DNA of 64,000 nucleotides from Desmodus rotundus (GCF_022682495.2 NC_071388.1:83763073-83827072); one strand, 5' to 3'. Shown: positions 23,641 through 36,828, counted from the first letter of the stretch. Translations and numbers: made by a program. The notes: generated from the sequence alone by a model not told the origin.

Positions 23641-25024
23641 AAGGTAGGCCTGTATCGCTATTTGACAAAGGAGGCAGAAGCATAAAATGAAGCAAAAATA
23701 GCCTCTTCAACAAATGGTGTTGGGAGATCTGGACAGCTACATGCAAAAAAAGGAAACTCGATCACCAACTTACACCACACACAAAAATAAACTCAAGATG
23801 GATAAAAGACTTAAATATAAGTCATAACATCATAAAAGTCCTTGAGGAAAACATTGGCAGAAAGATCTCAGACATTCCATGCAGCAACATCTTCACAGAC
23901 ATGTCCCCTAAAGCAAGGGACATAAAGGAAAGAATAAACAAATGGGACCTCATCAAAATAAAAAGCTTCTGCATGACTAAAGAAAACAGCACTAAAATAC
24001 AAAGAGAACCAACAATATGGGAAAACATATTTGCCAATGATACCTCAGAAAAGGGCCTGATCTCCAAAATATATAAAGAACTCACACGACTCTACTCCAG
24101 GAAGACAAACAACCTAGTTAAAAAATGGGCAAAGGACTTGAACAGACACTTCGCCAAGGAAGACATACAGAGGGCCCAGAGACATATGAAAAGATGCTCA
24201 GCATCACTAGCCATCCGAGAGATGCAAATTAAAACCACAATGAGGTACCATCTCACACTGGTCAGAGTGGCCAACATAAACAAATCAACAAACAAATGTT
24301 GGAGAGGATGTGAAGAAAAGGGAACCTTAGTACATTGTTGGTGGGAATGCAGACTGGTGCGGCCACTGTGGAAAACAGTATGGAATTTCCTCAGAAAACT
24401 AAAAATGGAACTGCCCTTTGACCCAGCAATTCCACTACTGGGATTATACCCTAAGAGTCCTGAAACACCAATCCAAAAGTACCTATGCACCCCAATGTTC
24501 ATAGCAGCACAATTTACAATAGCCAAGCACTGGGAACAACCTAAGTGCCCATCAGCAAATGAGTGGATTAAAAAATTATGGTATATTTACACAATGGAAT
24601 TCTATGCAGCAGAGAGAAAGAAGGAGCTTATACCCTTTGCAATGGCATGGATGGAACTGGAGAGCATTACGTTAAGTGAAATAAGCCAGAGGGTGAGGGA
24701 CAAGTACCATATGATCTCACCTTTAACTGGAACATAATCAACAAGAGAAAAAAGCAAACAAAATATAACCAGAGACATTGAAATTAAGAACATTGTAACA
24801 ATAGCCAGAGGGGAGTGGGGAGGGGATAGTGGGGAGAGGGGTCTATAGGAGCTACTATAAAGGACACAAGGACAAAATCAAGGGGGAGGGTAGAGGTGGG
24901 GGAGGGAGGTGGGACTGGCTGTGGTGGGGTGGAGGGATGGGGAGAAAATGCAGACAATTGTAACTGAATAAAAATAAATAAATAAATTTTAAAAAATGGT
25001 CAGCTAATCATGTTTCAAAAAAGA
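23641..25024 (+). mobile_element. Young 5'-truncated L1 with target-site duplication
   Basis: This insertion of about 1.38 kb holds the C-terminal part of ORF2, a G-rich 3'UTR and an A-rich tail. The 12-bp repeat GAAGTAAGGTAG flanks it at 23629-23640 and 25025-25036. The tail first runs out at about 24996. It is followed by about 20 bp of other sequence (24997-25016) and a second short A-run before the right repeat, as expected from a 3' transduction. Long open sequence suggests a fairly recent insertion. Confidence 0.85.
23700..24737 (+). pseudogene. L1 ORF2 C-terminal fragment
   Basis: The fragment encodes the end of the L1 endonuclease/reverse transcriptase protein, downstream of the RT core. 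The open frame (23901-24737, 278 codons to a natural stop) keeps the cysteine motif CX3CX7HX4C at residues 133-150 (C133, C137, H145, C150). It ends in the typical [11 protein letters not shown] ... HMISP segment. Sequence from 23700 to 23900 is the same domain but carries stops. L1 ORF2p is normally about 1,275 residues, so endonuclease and RT catalytic parts are absent and no activity is expected. The frames on the minus strand (24092-24526 and others) are shadows. Confidence 0.93.
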
Positions 25025-25036
25025 GAAGTAAGGTAG

Positions 25037-26668
25037 TTTACTTCTTTATTAATTTGTTTTGTGTATTGCTTCCAGTGTGTTTTACAGAAGATACAAATTT
25101 TGTTATGCAGCTTGTTATTTTTCATAAAAGTTATCAAGTTTGCAAAGTAAACTTTCATAGTTTAAAATTAGTCTAATATAACATTGGGATGTGACAAAAA
25201 TACCATTGTTTTAGGCCAATAAAATTCTGAGGGGAAGAATATAATTTTTAATTCAGTGAAAATGTAGTGGGGATTTTCTCACAAGCTTACTCTATTGTAT
25301 TTTCCAGAAGACTGGTTTATGAACCTTTCTTCTATCAAAATATCTTCTCATCATCTTCAAGTTCAAAGTCTTCTTCAAAATTCTTCTAAACCCCTACCCT
25401 TTTGATTCCTGCCATGTCATAAACTGACTTCTGCTTGCTGCTCATTAGTCTGTGCTGCTTTGCATTTCAGTTTTCTGCCTCTCAACGCCGATAGGAGTTA
25501 AATATCTGACTCCCCTGGAAATATCACATGACCTTGGAAAATTATGAAAAAATATACTTTTGGAATAACTTTATTTTAAATGCTGCAACTATAAAGATAA
25601 GTCTGAATATATGGCATAATTCCAAAATTGGAACTGCTTTTATCTAAATTAATAGCACCTTTCGGGAAAATAATCCTTTAATCAGCTAACTTTCACTCCA
25701 ATTCATATGTAGAAGATTATTTGAGTTTAGTTTGGAGTGATTAGGTTTGAGGGACCACTTTCATGGTATTTGAAGTAAGGAGTAAGGAGAAGACATCAGC
25801 AAATAAGGGGGGATTAGACTTTGGGGTACGGTCTGTATTGTGCAGTAGTTTCACCTTTCCATAAAACTTACTTATATAAACTCATGTTTTCTTATGGAAT
25901 AAGTTAGTAATTTGGCAACACATTCTTGACTAATTCTCAATGTAATATAAAACAATAGATACAATGAACAAAATGTCATTGTTAAAAAATTCCTATTTTA
26001 AAATAACACAATGATGACATACTTGCCAGATACTGGCAATATAAAGATCTGGCAAAGCATGGACAGAGTGATTAAAAACCTCAGCTCTCTCACAGCATAA
26101 ATTAAAAATAGAATTAATGTTACTTATACTAAGGAAATTTCTTTCTATCATAAAAATTTAGCAGGCTTTTGGAGAAGTATTTTCTTGGTCCAGGTCTCTT
26201 TTAAAAAGCCGTCCTAACAAACATAAAATCATGCCAACTTTTTATAAATTTCTTTGTAGCAAGCAGAAGCATTCAAAATCATTTCATTTGTTCAGATGGT
26301 GAGGACTCTCTAAAGGGACTTAGACCTTTATTGCAATCACCAGCACCTGCAGAATTTATTCTGAGGTTCATTCAGCACACACCTGTGAGCCTTATCCATC
26401 CACATCAGAAAGGCTGCTTACGACAAGGGCAGAGGGATTATGAACCTTGTCATGGGATTTGCTGTCATATTTCCTCGGCACACGAGTGAGATATCCACCC
26501 ACACACTCACGGTTCTAATTTTCTAGTCCCAATACATTCACTGCCTTTTCTTTTCCTTCATGATTGCTTAAGTCCTGTTCTTAGAGACTGGAACAGCTGA
26601 AGCTGGCTCTCAGTTCACACATGACATCGTACATTCTATCCTTGGATGTTTACTTTGAAAATTTGGCA
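25037..26668. other. AT-rich DNA, nothing recognised
   Basis: No gene or repeat is supported. Confidence 0.4.
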
Positions 26669-26677
26669 AGTACATTT

Positions 26678-26898
26678 ATTTTTTTTAAATTTAAAAACAT
26701 TTTATTTATTTATTTTTAGAGAGAGAGGAAGACAGGGAGAAAGAGAGGGAGAAAAACATCAGTGTGTGGTTGCCTCTTGCATGCCCCACTCTGGGGAGCT
26801 GACCCTCAACCCAGGCATGTGCCCTGACCAGAAATTTAACCACAGACCCTTTGGTTTGCAGGCTGGCACTCAGTCCACTGAGCCACACCAACAAGGAC
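26678..26898 (-). repeat. Ves SINE, minus strand, with target-site duplication
   Basis: The head at the right end reads on the minus strand CCTTGTTGGTGTGGCTCAGT. It is followed by a TGGACTGAGTGCC-type segment, the CATGCCTGGGTTGAGGGTC box, a CT-rich body and an AATAAATAAATAAAATG tail. The 9-bp repeat AGTACATTT occurs at 26669-26677 and 26899-26907. Overlapping frames of 87 and 62 codons are shadows. Confidence 0.92.
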
Positions 26899-26907
26899 AG
26901 TACATTT

Positions 26908-27630
26908 GATTTTTAAAAGGAAAAGTATGTGCTCCAGGAGATAAGATTGATGATAACTATTTACAAAACTCCCTTACATTCATTGTTTAATTTGATCATG
27001 ATAACCATTCAAAGAGGTAGACTATCAGACTTTTATAACAGCCCTGCATTTATCTTTCTCTCCCCAACGTCTAGAGTTGAATCCACTCTTGGCCCCCATT
27101 TATAGACCAACATTGAGCTTAGTTCCTAAGCCAATCAACAGTAGTAGAAAGAAAATTTTATTTAATTGGAGGTTGAAATTAAGCCATGTGCCATAAGCTC
27201 AGTAATTCAGCAAAAGAATCTGTGTTTCCTTGTGTCCCAAAACTCATCTGTATACTAATAGATTTTTTAGTCTGAGAAAAATCCAACATTTTCTTGTCCC
27301 TACAAAGCTGCAACCAAGAGTTGACCCTATTCATAAATGTGTGCATGTGATTGGGTTCCCCGCTATTGTTTCCATCTTCTTAACTCTCTACTGCATGGCC
27401 TCAGAATTAGGGTCCTGCCTTATACCCCCTTAGACAATGACAGGTCACCTACCTACTGGCAGAACACCTTCCAGGAGGCAGGCTGCTCTTCACTGTGTGC
27501 TACCTTCATGGGCCTCCCAACTAGAACTCTGAGGACTATGGGTAGATTTCTTGAAACGGGAGGACCCTTTCTAGTTGTAGCTACTTGCTACATCACACCA
27601 GCTTGCACCCAAAGTGCATTTAGATATATT
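26908..27630. other. Unannotated intergenic DNA
   Basis: No recognised repeat. Frames of 67 and 108 codons (27230-27663) carry no domain I know and have no conserved context. Confidence 0.35.
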
Positions 27631-27634
27631 GCAG

Positions 27635-27812
27635 TAACAATAATAAAAATAACAAATACTTGAAGTTTTTACTCTTTTACAGGCATTGTTCTAGGCTGTT
27701 CACACACAGTAGATGTTTAATCTTCAAAAGAACAATTCTCTGAAATCAAAACTATTATTGTATAGGTAGGAAATTGAGGCACAGATAAGCTTAATCAAAT
27801 AGAAAATAATTA
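27635..27812 (-). repeat. MIR SINE, minus strand
   Basis: GGCATTGTTCTAGGCTGTTCAC ... AACTATTATTGTATAGGTAGGAAATTGAGGCACAGA is the reverse complement of the MIR 3' half. Confidence 0.75.
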
Positions 27813-28029
27813 GCTAATTATTTTTTAGGCAAATAGTTGTTTTGCTTTTGTAGTTCATGATATTAACCAAGACACATTAAGTCCTTTTCAGGCATGGACT
27901 TTGAATATTGCAACTTGAATAGCTGGATTTCTTCTGCAGGGCAGGATACTATCACTAGTCTGTGTACCTCCTCACCATCCTATGCCCAAGTCCCAGCTTT
28001 GGCACCTCTTCCTTTGGCAGATTATTTCT

Positions 28030-28525
28030 AAATATGATCATAGTACTACCTTTCATATTGCAAGCCTCCTGCAATGCGACTTCACCACCCCTCTCATCAA
28101 GCGGTGGGTGTGATTTTGTCTTCTCCCCTTGAACATGGGCTGGCTTTGCAACTTGCTTTGCCCAGAAAAATATGGTGGGAGAGGGACTGTAGGATTTCTG
28201 TCATTAGACTTGAAGAGTTTTGTAGCTTCCATTTTCATATTTTTGAAATACTTCTGACGGGAATGCTGCTTGAGATCACCAGGAAGGGGGAAATCCCAAG
28301 TCAACTCCATGAAAAGCCCTGTGAAGAAAACTGGATCAACCTAGCTTACAATCCAGCCGAGCCGTTTCCCTAATCAACCCCAGAGCTTTGTGCAACACTA
28401 ATGACCTAGGTCGGACCAGATCAGCAGAAAACGCATTCCACCTACACAGTCCTGAAAAATAAACTGTACTGCTGTAAGACAATACATTTCAGGGTGATTT
28501 GTTAGCACTAAATAACTGAAATGCA
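28030..28525 (+). repeat. MLT1-type MaLR LTR
   Basis: The MLT1 order is visible: 'CTTGAACATGGGCTGGCTTTGCAACTTGCTTTG', CAGCCGAGCCGTTTCCCTAATCAACCCC, then 'CTGAAAAATAAACTGTACTGCTGTAAGAC' with the polyadenylation signal, and 'TTTCAGGGTGATTTGTTAGCA ... AATAACTGAAA' at the end. It is an old non-autonomous LTR of the ERVL-MaLR group. The 99- and 85-codon frames are shadows. Confidence 0.75.
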
Positions 28526-31500
28526 TCCTAGTCCTGATGTGCCTGAATTCCAGCATACCTCATACTTGAACTGCCCTAAAGAACACAGACATGAATTTTA
28601 GGAAATATGAAAAATAAACTCAGAGTGATTTAATAAACTGTATTTGTGAGGTACAAAGCCGAAACTCCAAACCTGGTCTTCTTATTCCTAAGTGCCTAGA
28701 TTCATTCAATCTCAAATCTGACTCTCCTATATCAACTCACTATCTCTACCACTTCTTTAAAAGCAACAACAAAAGCATGGTCTAGTAGCTGTGAATGATC
28801 TCTAACCAGCTCCAGGTTAGGCCACTGCGTTTTACCAGAGACATTTCCCAGAGGTGGCCTTACTGTAACACCCTGTGCCAAGGCTGGGCTGACACCATTA
28901 ATCTTGAAACTCTCCTCTAAGAACTAAAGTGAGTGCTTTAGATGGAAAAAAAAGAAACAAAAAGAAAAGAAAAGAAAAAAAGGAGGCTGATTTTCCCATT
29001 ACAACCACCCTTAAAATAACAGATTTAAACATTTTTTTTACTTTCATATTATCTAATTTATTCAAAAGAGCAGGTAAAGTTCATGAAAAGTTAATACTTA
29101 CTAATTGGTTATTTTTTCTTTATCTACAGCCTATTTTACCACTTGTTTACAAATATCAGAATCCTTCCAATGTCTTTCAAAAGCTATAGGTAAACAATAG
29201 AGTCTTTCACATAGAATTTTAAAGTAAACTTCTGAGAAGAATTTTGTATTCTCACCGTATAAGTGTTGTTGGCTTGTAATAGAAAAAAATTCTATAAGGA
29301 ATGGGTACTAATTAACTGAACATCATTAGATAAATATCATTAGTGCAAGTAGGAGACTGACTATGAAACCATGCAAATCTGTGCGGAGTAATTAAATCTC
29401 ATCGAGATTTGGTGGGAGTTTGGAGTCTCTACTAAAAGATTACATGCTAAAATGTTTTTATGCTTTAAGAAAACAATGTAGAAGAGAGTAATACTGTATT
29501 GTCCTCATTATTTTTTTCTAAATTAACTTTTCTTTTTCTATCACAATTCATAGTCTTTATTCAACAGCAATCATTTGTCCTAAATATTCTTGACCAATTC
29601 CAATTTAAAAAATGTCGTTCAGTAAATGAATTTCATTAAATATAAAGCTAAATATGATATAGGTTTTCTATTTTTGTATTTACCTTTAATTTTTTAGTAT
29701 AGTGTAGGTCATATCATATAATAGCATTATTAATTCAGAAATTTTGGAATCATGAATATATCACTCTCTTCTCATGTTCCAACAAAAACAAATTTAGGAA
29801 AATAGATTCATTCTATAACCATACGTTTTAAGAGAATTAAGATTATTCTTCTGTGCGGGGATATATTCTTTAAAGAAACATCATGAAAGAGCAACGAAAA
29901 ATACCAAAAAGAAAAATCTCATGTGTATTATTTCCTTCTTTGAACAATAATATTTTTGTGTTCTTCTCCCTTATTAATTTACATTAAATAGAAAGTCATC
30001 TCAATAAATTACTTTAAATATTATTAGAAATAAAAAATCATATGTTCAAATAGTCATAATGATAAAGTTGCTACAAATGATTCATATAATTTAAGCAATG
30101 TAAACTAAAACTAATAAAGATAAAAATGCACATTTCACATGCACACCTCTGATGTAACCATGGAGAAATTGCTTTCTCTATTTATAGCTCAGTCCCGAAC
30201 CTAACTTTTCTTCTCCAAAGAACTCACTTGAAAAATACTGTATGCTCATATCCTGTGTGTTTGCTATGTACAACGTCAATGATTCCTCTGTAGGGGATAA
30301 TGTAAGTAACAGGTGCCTTGCATGTGTACAGGCATATAATAAAAATTAAGTAAAATGGTGATTGTGAAAGGGTATGTATACTGCAGAACTATAAGAGGAC
30401 ATTATTGATGACATTATTTAGGGCCTGATAACAGCAACATCAGTCAGACATTCCTCAAACGTTCATCGGTAATTTCTATGTGCAGACTGCTGTCCGGTCA
30501 GTTCAGTGTGACTCACCACCCTCTCTGACTGCAGTACCACGGCTAAGAGTGGAGTCCAATTTTAACAAATCAGGAAGCAGATGATTACTGTCTTTCTGCC
30601 CTTTCAACCTCCGGAACGACTGTGCCCACCTACCCACCCTCATCATTCTCACACCATTCCGTGCCCTGCTCTTACAGGTTTGAGTGTCTATTGGTTTTAA
30701 ACTGGAAGATTAGCAGATATTGCCTAATATTTTGCAAGATAAGCTGCAATTTAATAGCTACAGTTTTGAAAACTAAAATCTTTTTGTACCAAGGGAGTCA
30801 GTCTGTAACAGTGAAAAGACAAGCTTTGGGGACTTATTTTAGTACCATGATTCCCACTTGAAACTCCATCAACCCCTCAAACACAGTTAGAATACCATTC
30901 TGCTTTCTCTTGAGGCAGAACACTCAGGAGAGACTTCAATTAATGCATCTTCCCGCTGTGAAACTTCTCACATAAGAAGCATTTGTCTTATTTTATTACT
31001 AAGAGGAGAGGCAATTAAAAATTTAAACAATCTCACACACAATTAAAAAAATAAATACAGATAAATTATACAAGCATGCTAAGTAGTGAAAATCTGGGCA
31101 ACTCCGTCAAAGCTCTATGACCCTGAAGAAATGTGCACTTACCTGAAAGGTTCTTTCTATCCTTTGTGGTGATGCTTACCTGCCACATGTCAATTACTCC
31201 TCTACTAAATAAAACCTGTATGTAGAGAAGGCAAAATGTGATGAGTCTGGGTGAGAGTTAATGATTTGTGACTCAAATAAGGCTTAGCTTTAGAAAGGTC
31301 TTTGAGGTTCACTTCTGATCATATCCAGGATGAACAAGAGCAGATGGCATGTCAGCAGCAGACAGGGCACCAGCACTGTGGGATTAGCACGGCATCTCTG
31401 TAAGTGTTCAGAAATGGGGGTTAAAAACTTCCCAGTTGGCAGATACTGTCCCTACTCCTGCACTTTCAATGTCATATAACTTCACCCTGGCTAAACATGA

Positions 31501-32860
31501 CAGCTGATGTTTCATTTCCCCCTGGATTTTGCCTCGCAATATACCATTGCAAGAAATGTGGAAGCAATCAAAGTATCCTACCTTTCAACGTCAGCTTGAT
31601 CGAGAGCTAGGAGAAATATAAAAATGACTTTGAGCCAAAATATCCATAAAGAGAAGATTAACAGCCCTCTTTGGGTTAACCTTTGGAAGTGACTCTTTAT
31701 GTACTTTCTGCATGTATCTCTCAGCTGTAAACATAAACCCTGGATGCGCGCTTCAAAATGAGTAGGAACCGCTGTGGGTCAAATGGAACCAGACAGAAAA
31801 CAAAATGAAAACCAGATCATGAGCCTAATTGATATGATGGAACTCTGCCCTTTCTATTCTCTTTTAGCTTTACTTTAATGGTCTCTTTGAAAGTATCAAT
31901 ACATCTGCTGCTGCCAAAAGTTCGTTGTGCGATAAGAGAAGGGGGAAGTAGCCAAAGATGAGAGAAGAATCTGGAATTCATGCTGGACACTCAAATAAAA
32001 ATGTTGGTGATCAGGTAGAAATTCAATACTCAGGTTACTTTTCAAAATGATTTGCAGACTAGGCCCAAAGCATTCTGTGAGACCAGGGAAAGAAAAAAGA
32101 AGTGGTACGTAAATAAAGGTAAATTAAATTTAATTGACTAAAATAAGAAAAAGCAAAAGAAGGAGCAATGTGACAATCCCTTGGTCGTATTAAAAAGCCC
32201 ATGTTACTTTCCAAACCCTGAGCTACTATTTCATTGCCCACGTCTAAAATTACTAGGATTGTAAGCATCAGAATATTAGATGTAATTACTTAAAAGAAAG
32301 AATTTCACAGCCCTGGAGGGTCTCTCAGAAGACAGAGGCATTCAAAAGGAAAGTCAGTGTGCCGATTTCCTTTCAAAGAAAACATTGTATCATTATATCA
32401 TGTTTTCATTAATTTCTAGGCTGTGTTCAGCATTCGTGCGACAAAGAAAAGAAATAGACCCATATTCAGAAAACAGGCTATGAAAGGGGGTAGCTTTCAA
32501 TGATGACAGCTGGACATTCAGAGGCCAATCCCACCACTGTTTTTTGAATAGAAAACTCTAATAGAAGGTTAGATACATTCTTTTCTACCTGTGTTCCCAG
32601 GTTCCAGTGATGAGCTTATGGTAGTGACCAAATCTTGAGAAATAGAATGCTGAATATATGAGTAACTTTTGGGGAGAAAACAGACCGACTGACTATGATC
32701 AGAATTCAAAAAGGATCTATGATCCCAACAAACTTAAAAAGCTACCAAGCCTAAAAGTCTTTAAAGTTCTCTACGGTTCTCTGTTCCTGGACTGTACTCT
32801 TTATGTTAAGGTAAAACTGATTGATATTTTCTGCAAAGCATGATAAGAAATTTTAATAAT
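28526..32860. other. Long AT-rich stretch without recognised features
   Basis: About 4.3 kb in which I see no gene, young repeat or strong composition signal, apart from an A/G-rich run at 28945-28981. Frames here are 61-86 codons and look like chance. Conserved non-coding elements could be present but cannot be seen from one sequence. Confidence 0.4.
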
Positions 32861-32864
32861 ATGG

Positions 32865-33090
32865 AGATGAATGTCATATTTTTGAGTACTTATAATATAC
32901 TGGGCACTGGTCTTTAAAAACAGTTCATTCAATGCACAAAACAGTCCTTTGTGCATTGTCATTTACATTAAGAAACAGGGACTCAAAAGTAACAGATGAT
33001 TTGCCAAAAATCAAACAACTTGGAAGTGGTAGACCCTGTCATAAGACCTTACAATTCTGATTTCAAAGCTGGTGCATTTATGACTATTCT
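32865..33090 (-). repeat. MIR SINE, minus strand
   Basis: TTGAGTACTTATAATATACTGGGCACTGG ... CATTAAGAAACAGGGACTCAAAAG ... AATCAAACAACTTGGAAGTGGTAG follows the reverse complement of MIR almost end to end. Confidence 0.75.
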
Positions 33091-33499
33091 TTATAACATT
33101 TACATAAGGATATGATTATGTAAGCCTCTTCCAAGAAACAAATGAAAATAGGAATTTTCCTTGATGGTTCAGGGCCATGCATGAGCTACAGTGCAGGAAA
33201 AGGCAAAAAAAACTCATCTTGTCTGCCAGCGTGTTAATCCATTGTATTTGAACTAAAACAAGTATCAAAAGGTAGAGAAAGCAAGAACAAAGCACAGAAG
33301 GGAATGCATGAAGTCAAGGTATGGGCCAGGGAGTCAGAGCCAACCTAAGACCTTCCAATGTTTTGGGTACCAGCCAGCAGGCAACATCAATGTTTTATTC
33401 TCTTCCTAGGATCTGGTCTTCCCTCTAAAGTGTAATTAAGATACATGTTTATTCTACCCTAGGGATAACTCTGCTACTGAAGTTTGGGAGGTTGCAGGG

Positions 33500-33700
33500 G
33501 TGACGAGGATGATCTTTGCAGGGCCAGCTTCACAGCGTGTGGCCTGTCTAGTCACGCAGGGCCCCCTGCTCAAAAGGACCCCGCAATGGCTTTCATGCTC
33601 TGTGTTGTCATCTTGAAATTTTTTAATAATTTTGGAAAAGCAGTTGTACATTTTCATTTAACATTGTGCCCTGCAAATGATGGGACAGCCTCAGGTATTG
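33500..33700. repeat. Ancient interspersed repeat, family not assigned
   Basis: The segment GGGCCCCCTGCTCAAAAGGACCCCGCAATGG ... TCATCTTGAAATTTTTTAATAATTTTGG ... CATTTTCATTTAACATTGTGCCCTGCAAATGATG follows a common mammalian repeat pattern I recognise by layout but cannot name with certainty. The overlapping frames on both strands (67 and 77 codons) are shadows. Confidence 0.45.
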
Positions 33701-33720
33701 GTTTGAAGTTTATGTAATAC

Positions 33721-35640
33721 CTATTTTCTGCGTTTCATTCACATGAAGAGTTCCAGCTTTGAGATGGGGACGGGGCAGGGAGTAAGAAGTGAGACCCTTG
33801 GCTGCCTACACAGTACCATTCACTGTCCCATACCCCTTACTACGTCCCATTTTATCTCTTCAATCCGAGGTATGCTAGAAGTGGAAAAATGCTTTAATCT
33901 TCCTCAATCCAGTACTTCCATTTTACAGTTAATCGATTCAGTTCAGTGAGGCTGATTCAAGCAATGAAAAAGGATTCAGCTAAGCCATTTTCCCTCCGGT
34001 CCTGAAAACACCTGTCATGCACAGAAACAGTCCATGAGAGGGGCTTCGTGCTTGATAGGCCGTCTTCCAGAGGTGACCGAGGGCTGCCGGCTGGCGTCTC
34101 AGCATCCCAAAGCTTCCTAACCCACACACTTGTGTTCTCAGTCTCTAAAGTGCTGAAATAAAACACTATCTGCCCAATTAAATACCAGTTTCCTGGATAT
34201 TTTTAATTTATGGAGCATTGGAAACTTCATTCTAATTCAGCTTTTCTTTAACTTTCCAATACAAGGACCACCTCAGTAAAGCACACGACACCCACCTTCT
34301 GTTACCAGTGCCACTTAAATAGTCATGGAGCACTTACTCACACGGCTGATTGTAATTAAATGTAAACTCTAGATTAAAATATGCCACCCATTTTTTTCTG
34401 GAAAATACACATTACACTTAAAAGACATATTTTCATTTGTATTTTTATACTTGCTGTCTGACAGTCTTATGTATCTTAAGAGAAATTCACAAAACTTTCT
34501 TAAAGAATTACTGATTAAACATTTTTATAGTGATATCAGGATTGAGGGAATATTTTTAAAAGTGCCTTGTAAGCTGTAGAGAGTAATAAAACATTGATTA
34601 CTCTTCTAAGAGTGATTATTTTGAGTTCTTTTCCAGCAGTGTGTATTTATAAGAAATGTCAATCTAGGCACTGAATAGTTGCCTTAAAGTCATATCATTG
34701 GTTTGTATGTTGAAACATAGGCTCTCCACTAAACAATAAATAACAGGAAGAAGAAAACTTTCTTTTGCTCAAGAGTTGTGGTAAGGTCTCCTTGGGTGAA
34801 AATGCTGCCCACATTTCAGGCACAATACTTTACACATCATCACTAGGAAGACAGTTTCTATAGCTCACAAGTCCAGGCACGGCCTGGAGGGATTCTCTGC
34901 TCAGACTCTAAAAAGGCTGCAATCCCGTGTTGACCCAGCCACATTCTCATCTGAGTGATCAACTCAGACAAGATAGACGTCCAAGCTCACTCAGTCTCTC
35001 CTTGCTTGCCTTCCTCTTTGCGCCGGACTACATCTACTAGTGTCTTCTGGCAAAGGTAACATATTAAAAAACATATTGAATTATTTTAAGCTTCTCAATA
35101 GCTATGTAAATGCAAAGCCCAGGGGTAGAGGGTGGTATAGTGATGAAACAGGGTTGTTAGTTTGATTTATCGTACTAGATTCTTTCTAAGGAGAGTGGAC
35201 ACTAAGGAAGTGCCTAAGAAGGTCCCAGAGCACATAGAGAATGACATAATGCCTCCCAATGTTGGAGAGAGTTACATAGATATAAGAGCAGCATGTTTTT
35301 GAGGGAATAAGCAGGAGCATAAAGGGAAAGTCATTGGTCATTTGTCCTCCTTATCATGTTCTTTTCTGAGACTCAGTCGAGACTGAGCACTTACCATAAA
35401 CTGGTATTAAGATACAAGGGCAACCTTTATCAAGATGAGCACAGTAAACTCCCTAGTTGTCCTGCGTTGAGTATCCAAGATGAGGCAGGGTCATCTATTG
35501 CCTCAGAAGACCCCTTCTTCATTACACATGTCAGTAGAATGCAGCAGGGTCTGCTATACGAGTAGTGCATAATGTAAACCATGAACTCTTTCTCTATAAT
35601 CTCATTTAGCCTTAACGGAGCTGGTCAGGTATCTATTTCC
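33721..35640. other. Unannotated intergenic DNA
   Basis: No gene. The segment 34880-35050 ('GGATTCTCTGCTCAGACTC...') resembles an old interspersed repeat that I cannot place. Confidence 0.35.
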
Positions 35641-35644
35641 ATCT

Positions 35645-36240
35645 GTGGCAGCACACCCAAAGATGGCTCTTTGTCATGCTCTTTTAAACCCCCTCCTCAT
35701 GGGTACAACTGTGATCAAGGATTTTTTTTTTTAACCAATAGAATATAGCGAAAGGGATTCGATGTCACTGCCTTGAATGGATTGTGTTAAATATCACTCC
35801 TATTATTATGTTATGTAATCTAAGAATCTAGTTTAGCAGAATGAAGCTAGCATCTCTTCTTGCTTACTGGATTAAGTAAGCAACCACACTGAGGAAGCTT
35901 GTATGGGAAGAAACTTCAGGGCCTGACGACAGTCAGCTGCCAGTAGTCAACAAAAACCCAGAGCCCTCAGTCATACAGTCTCCAGGAAATTAGTTCTGTC
36001 ACCAACTCCAGTGGGTGTGGAATCATATCTGTCCCCATTCATGCTTTCCAGATGAGAATGCAGCCTAGTCAGCCCCTTTGTCTTACTTTTCCTCCGGCTT
36101 CTAAAAATTCCGACGGTCTGTTGAACCCAGGCCCGGCAATATGTCTTTGCTGATATAGTACATCCTTTCAGTTTGGCTGAAGTTTGAAAATATTTCAGAT
36201 TTGTTTTCACTGCTTATTCTTTGTATTTAGAACCATCACA
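35645..36240 (+). repeat. MLT1-type MaLR LTR, degraded
   Basis: The reading 'TTTAACCAATAGAATATAGCGAAAG', then 'CAGCTGCCAGTAGTCAACAAAAACCC' and 'AGATGAGAATGCAGCC', follows the mid part of MLT1 LTRs in order. Ends are unclear. Confidence 0.55.
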
Positions 36241-36449
36241 CAATGTAAATTTGAAAGGTTATGAATTCAATTTCTGTTCTAAGATGTAAAAGATTAACAG
36301 AACTATTTATAAAATTTCTCTCCTAGAAAGGATTTTCAAAACTAGAGCTGTTTTCAAGTTTTCCTATTTTTATGAACAGAATTAATTCTTTTTTACTGCT
36401 ACATTTTTTGCAGTTTTATAGAAGAAACTAAATAAATATCAAAACATAA

Positions 36450-36828
36450 TGTACTATTTTATGGCCTGAATGTTTAGGTTACTCCAAAATTCCTATATCG
36501 AAGCCCTATCCCTGGTGTGGATGTATTTGTAGATGAGGCTTCCAGGGGAGTAATTAAGGTCAAATGAGAGCATTAGCATGTCCTTGTAAGAGGAGACACC
36601 GGAGAACTTACTCTCTTTCTCCCTACTCACACAACACCATGGGAGAACATAGTGAGAAGGCTGTCACCTACAAGCCAGAAGGCGAGCCCTCGCTAGAAAG
36701 CAAACCCTGCTGGAAACTTGATCTTGGACTCCCCAACATCCAGAACTGTGAGAAAGTAAATTTCTGTTGTTTAAGACACTCAGTCTCTGGTATTTTTTAT
36801 TGCAGCCTGAACAGACTAATATATATAC
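36450..36828 (+). repeat. MLT1/MST-type MaLR LTR, near complete
   Basis: The unit starts near TGTACTATTTTATGGCCTGAATG and runs through CCAAAATTCCTATATCGAAGCCC, 'GAGAAGGCTGTCACCTACAAGCC' and 'CTTGATCTTGGACTCCCCAACATCCAGAACTGTGAG'. It ends 'TTTCTGTTGTTTAAGACACTCAGTCTCTGGTATTTTT ... CTGAACAGACTAATA'. These are the landmark segments of the group in the right order at about 380 bp. The 107-codon frame (36564-36887) lies within it and is a shadow. Confidence 0.85.

Noticed and set aside
23822..24793. Minus-strand open frames of 63-144 codons over the young L1
   Set aside because: They are antisense shadows of the ORF2 fragment and its 3'UTR. The plus-strand reading has the L1 cysteine motif and natural stop.
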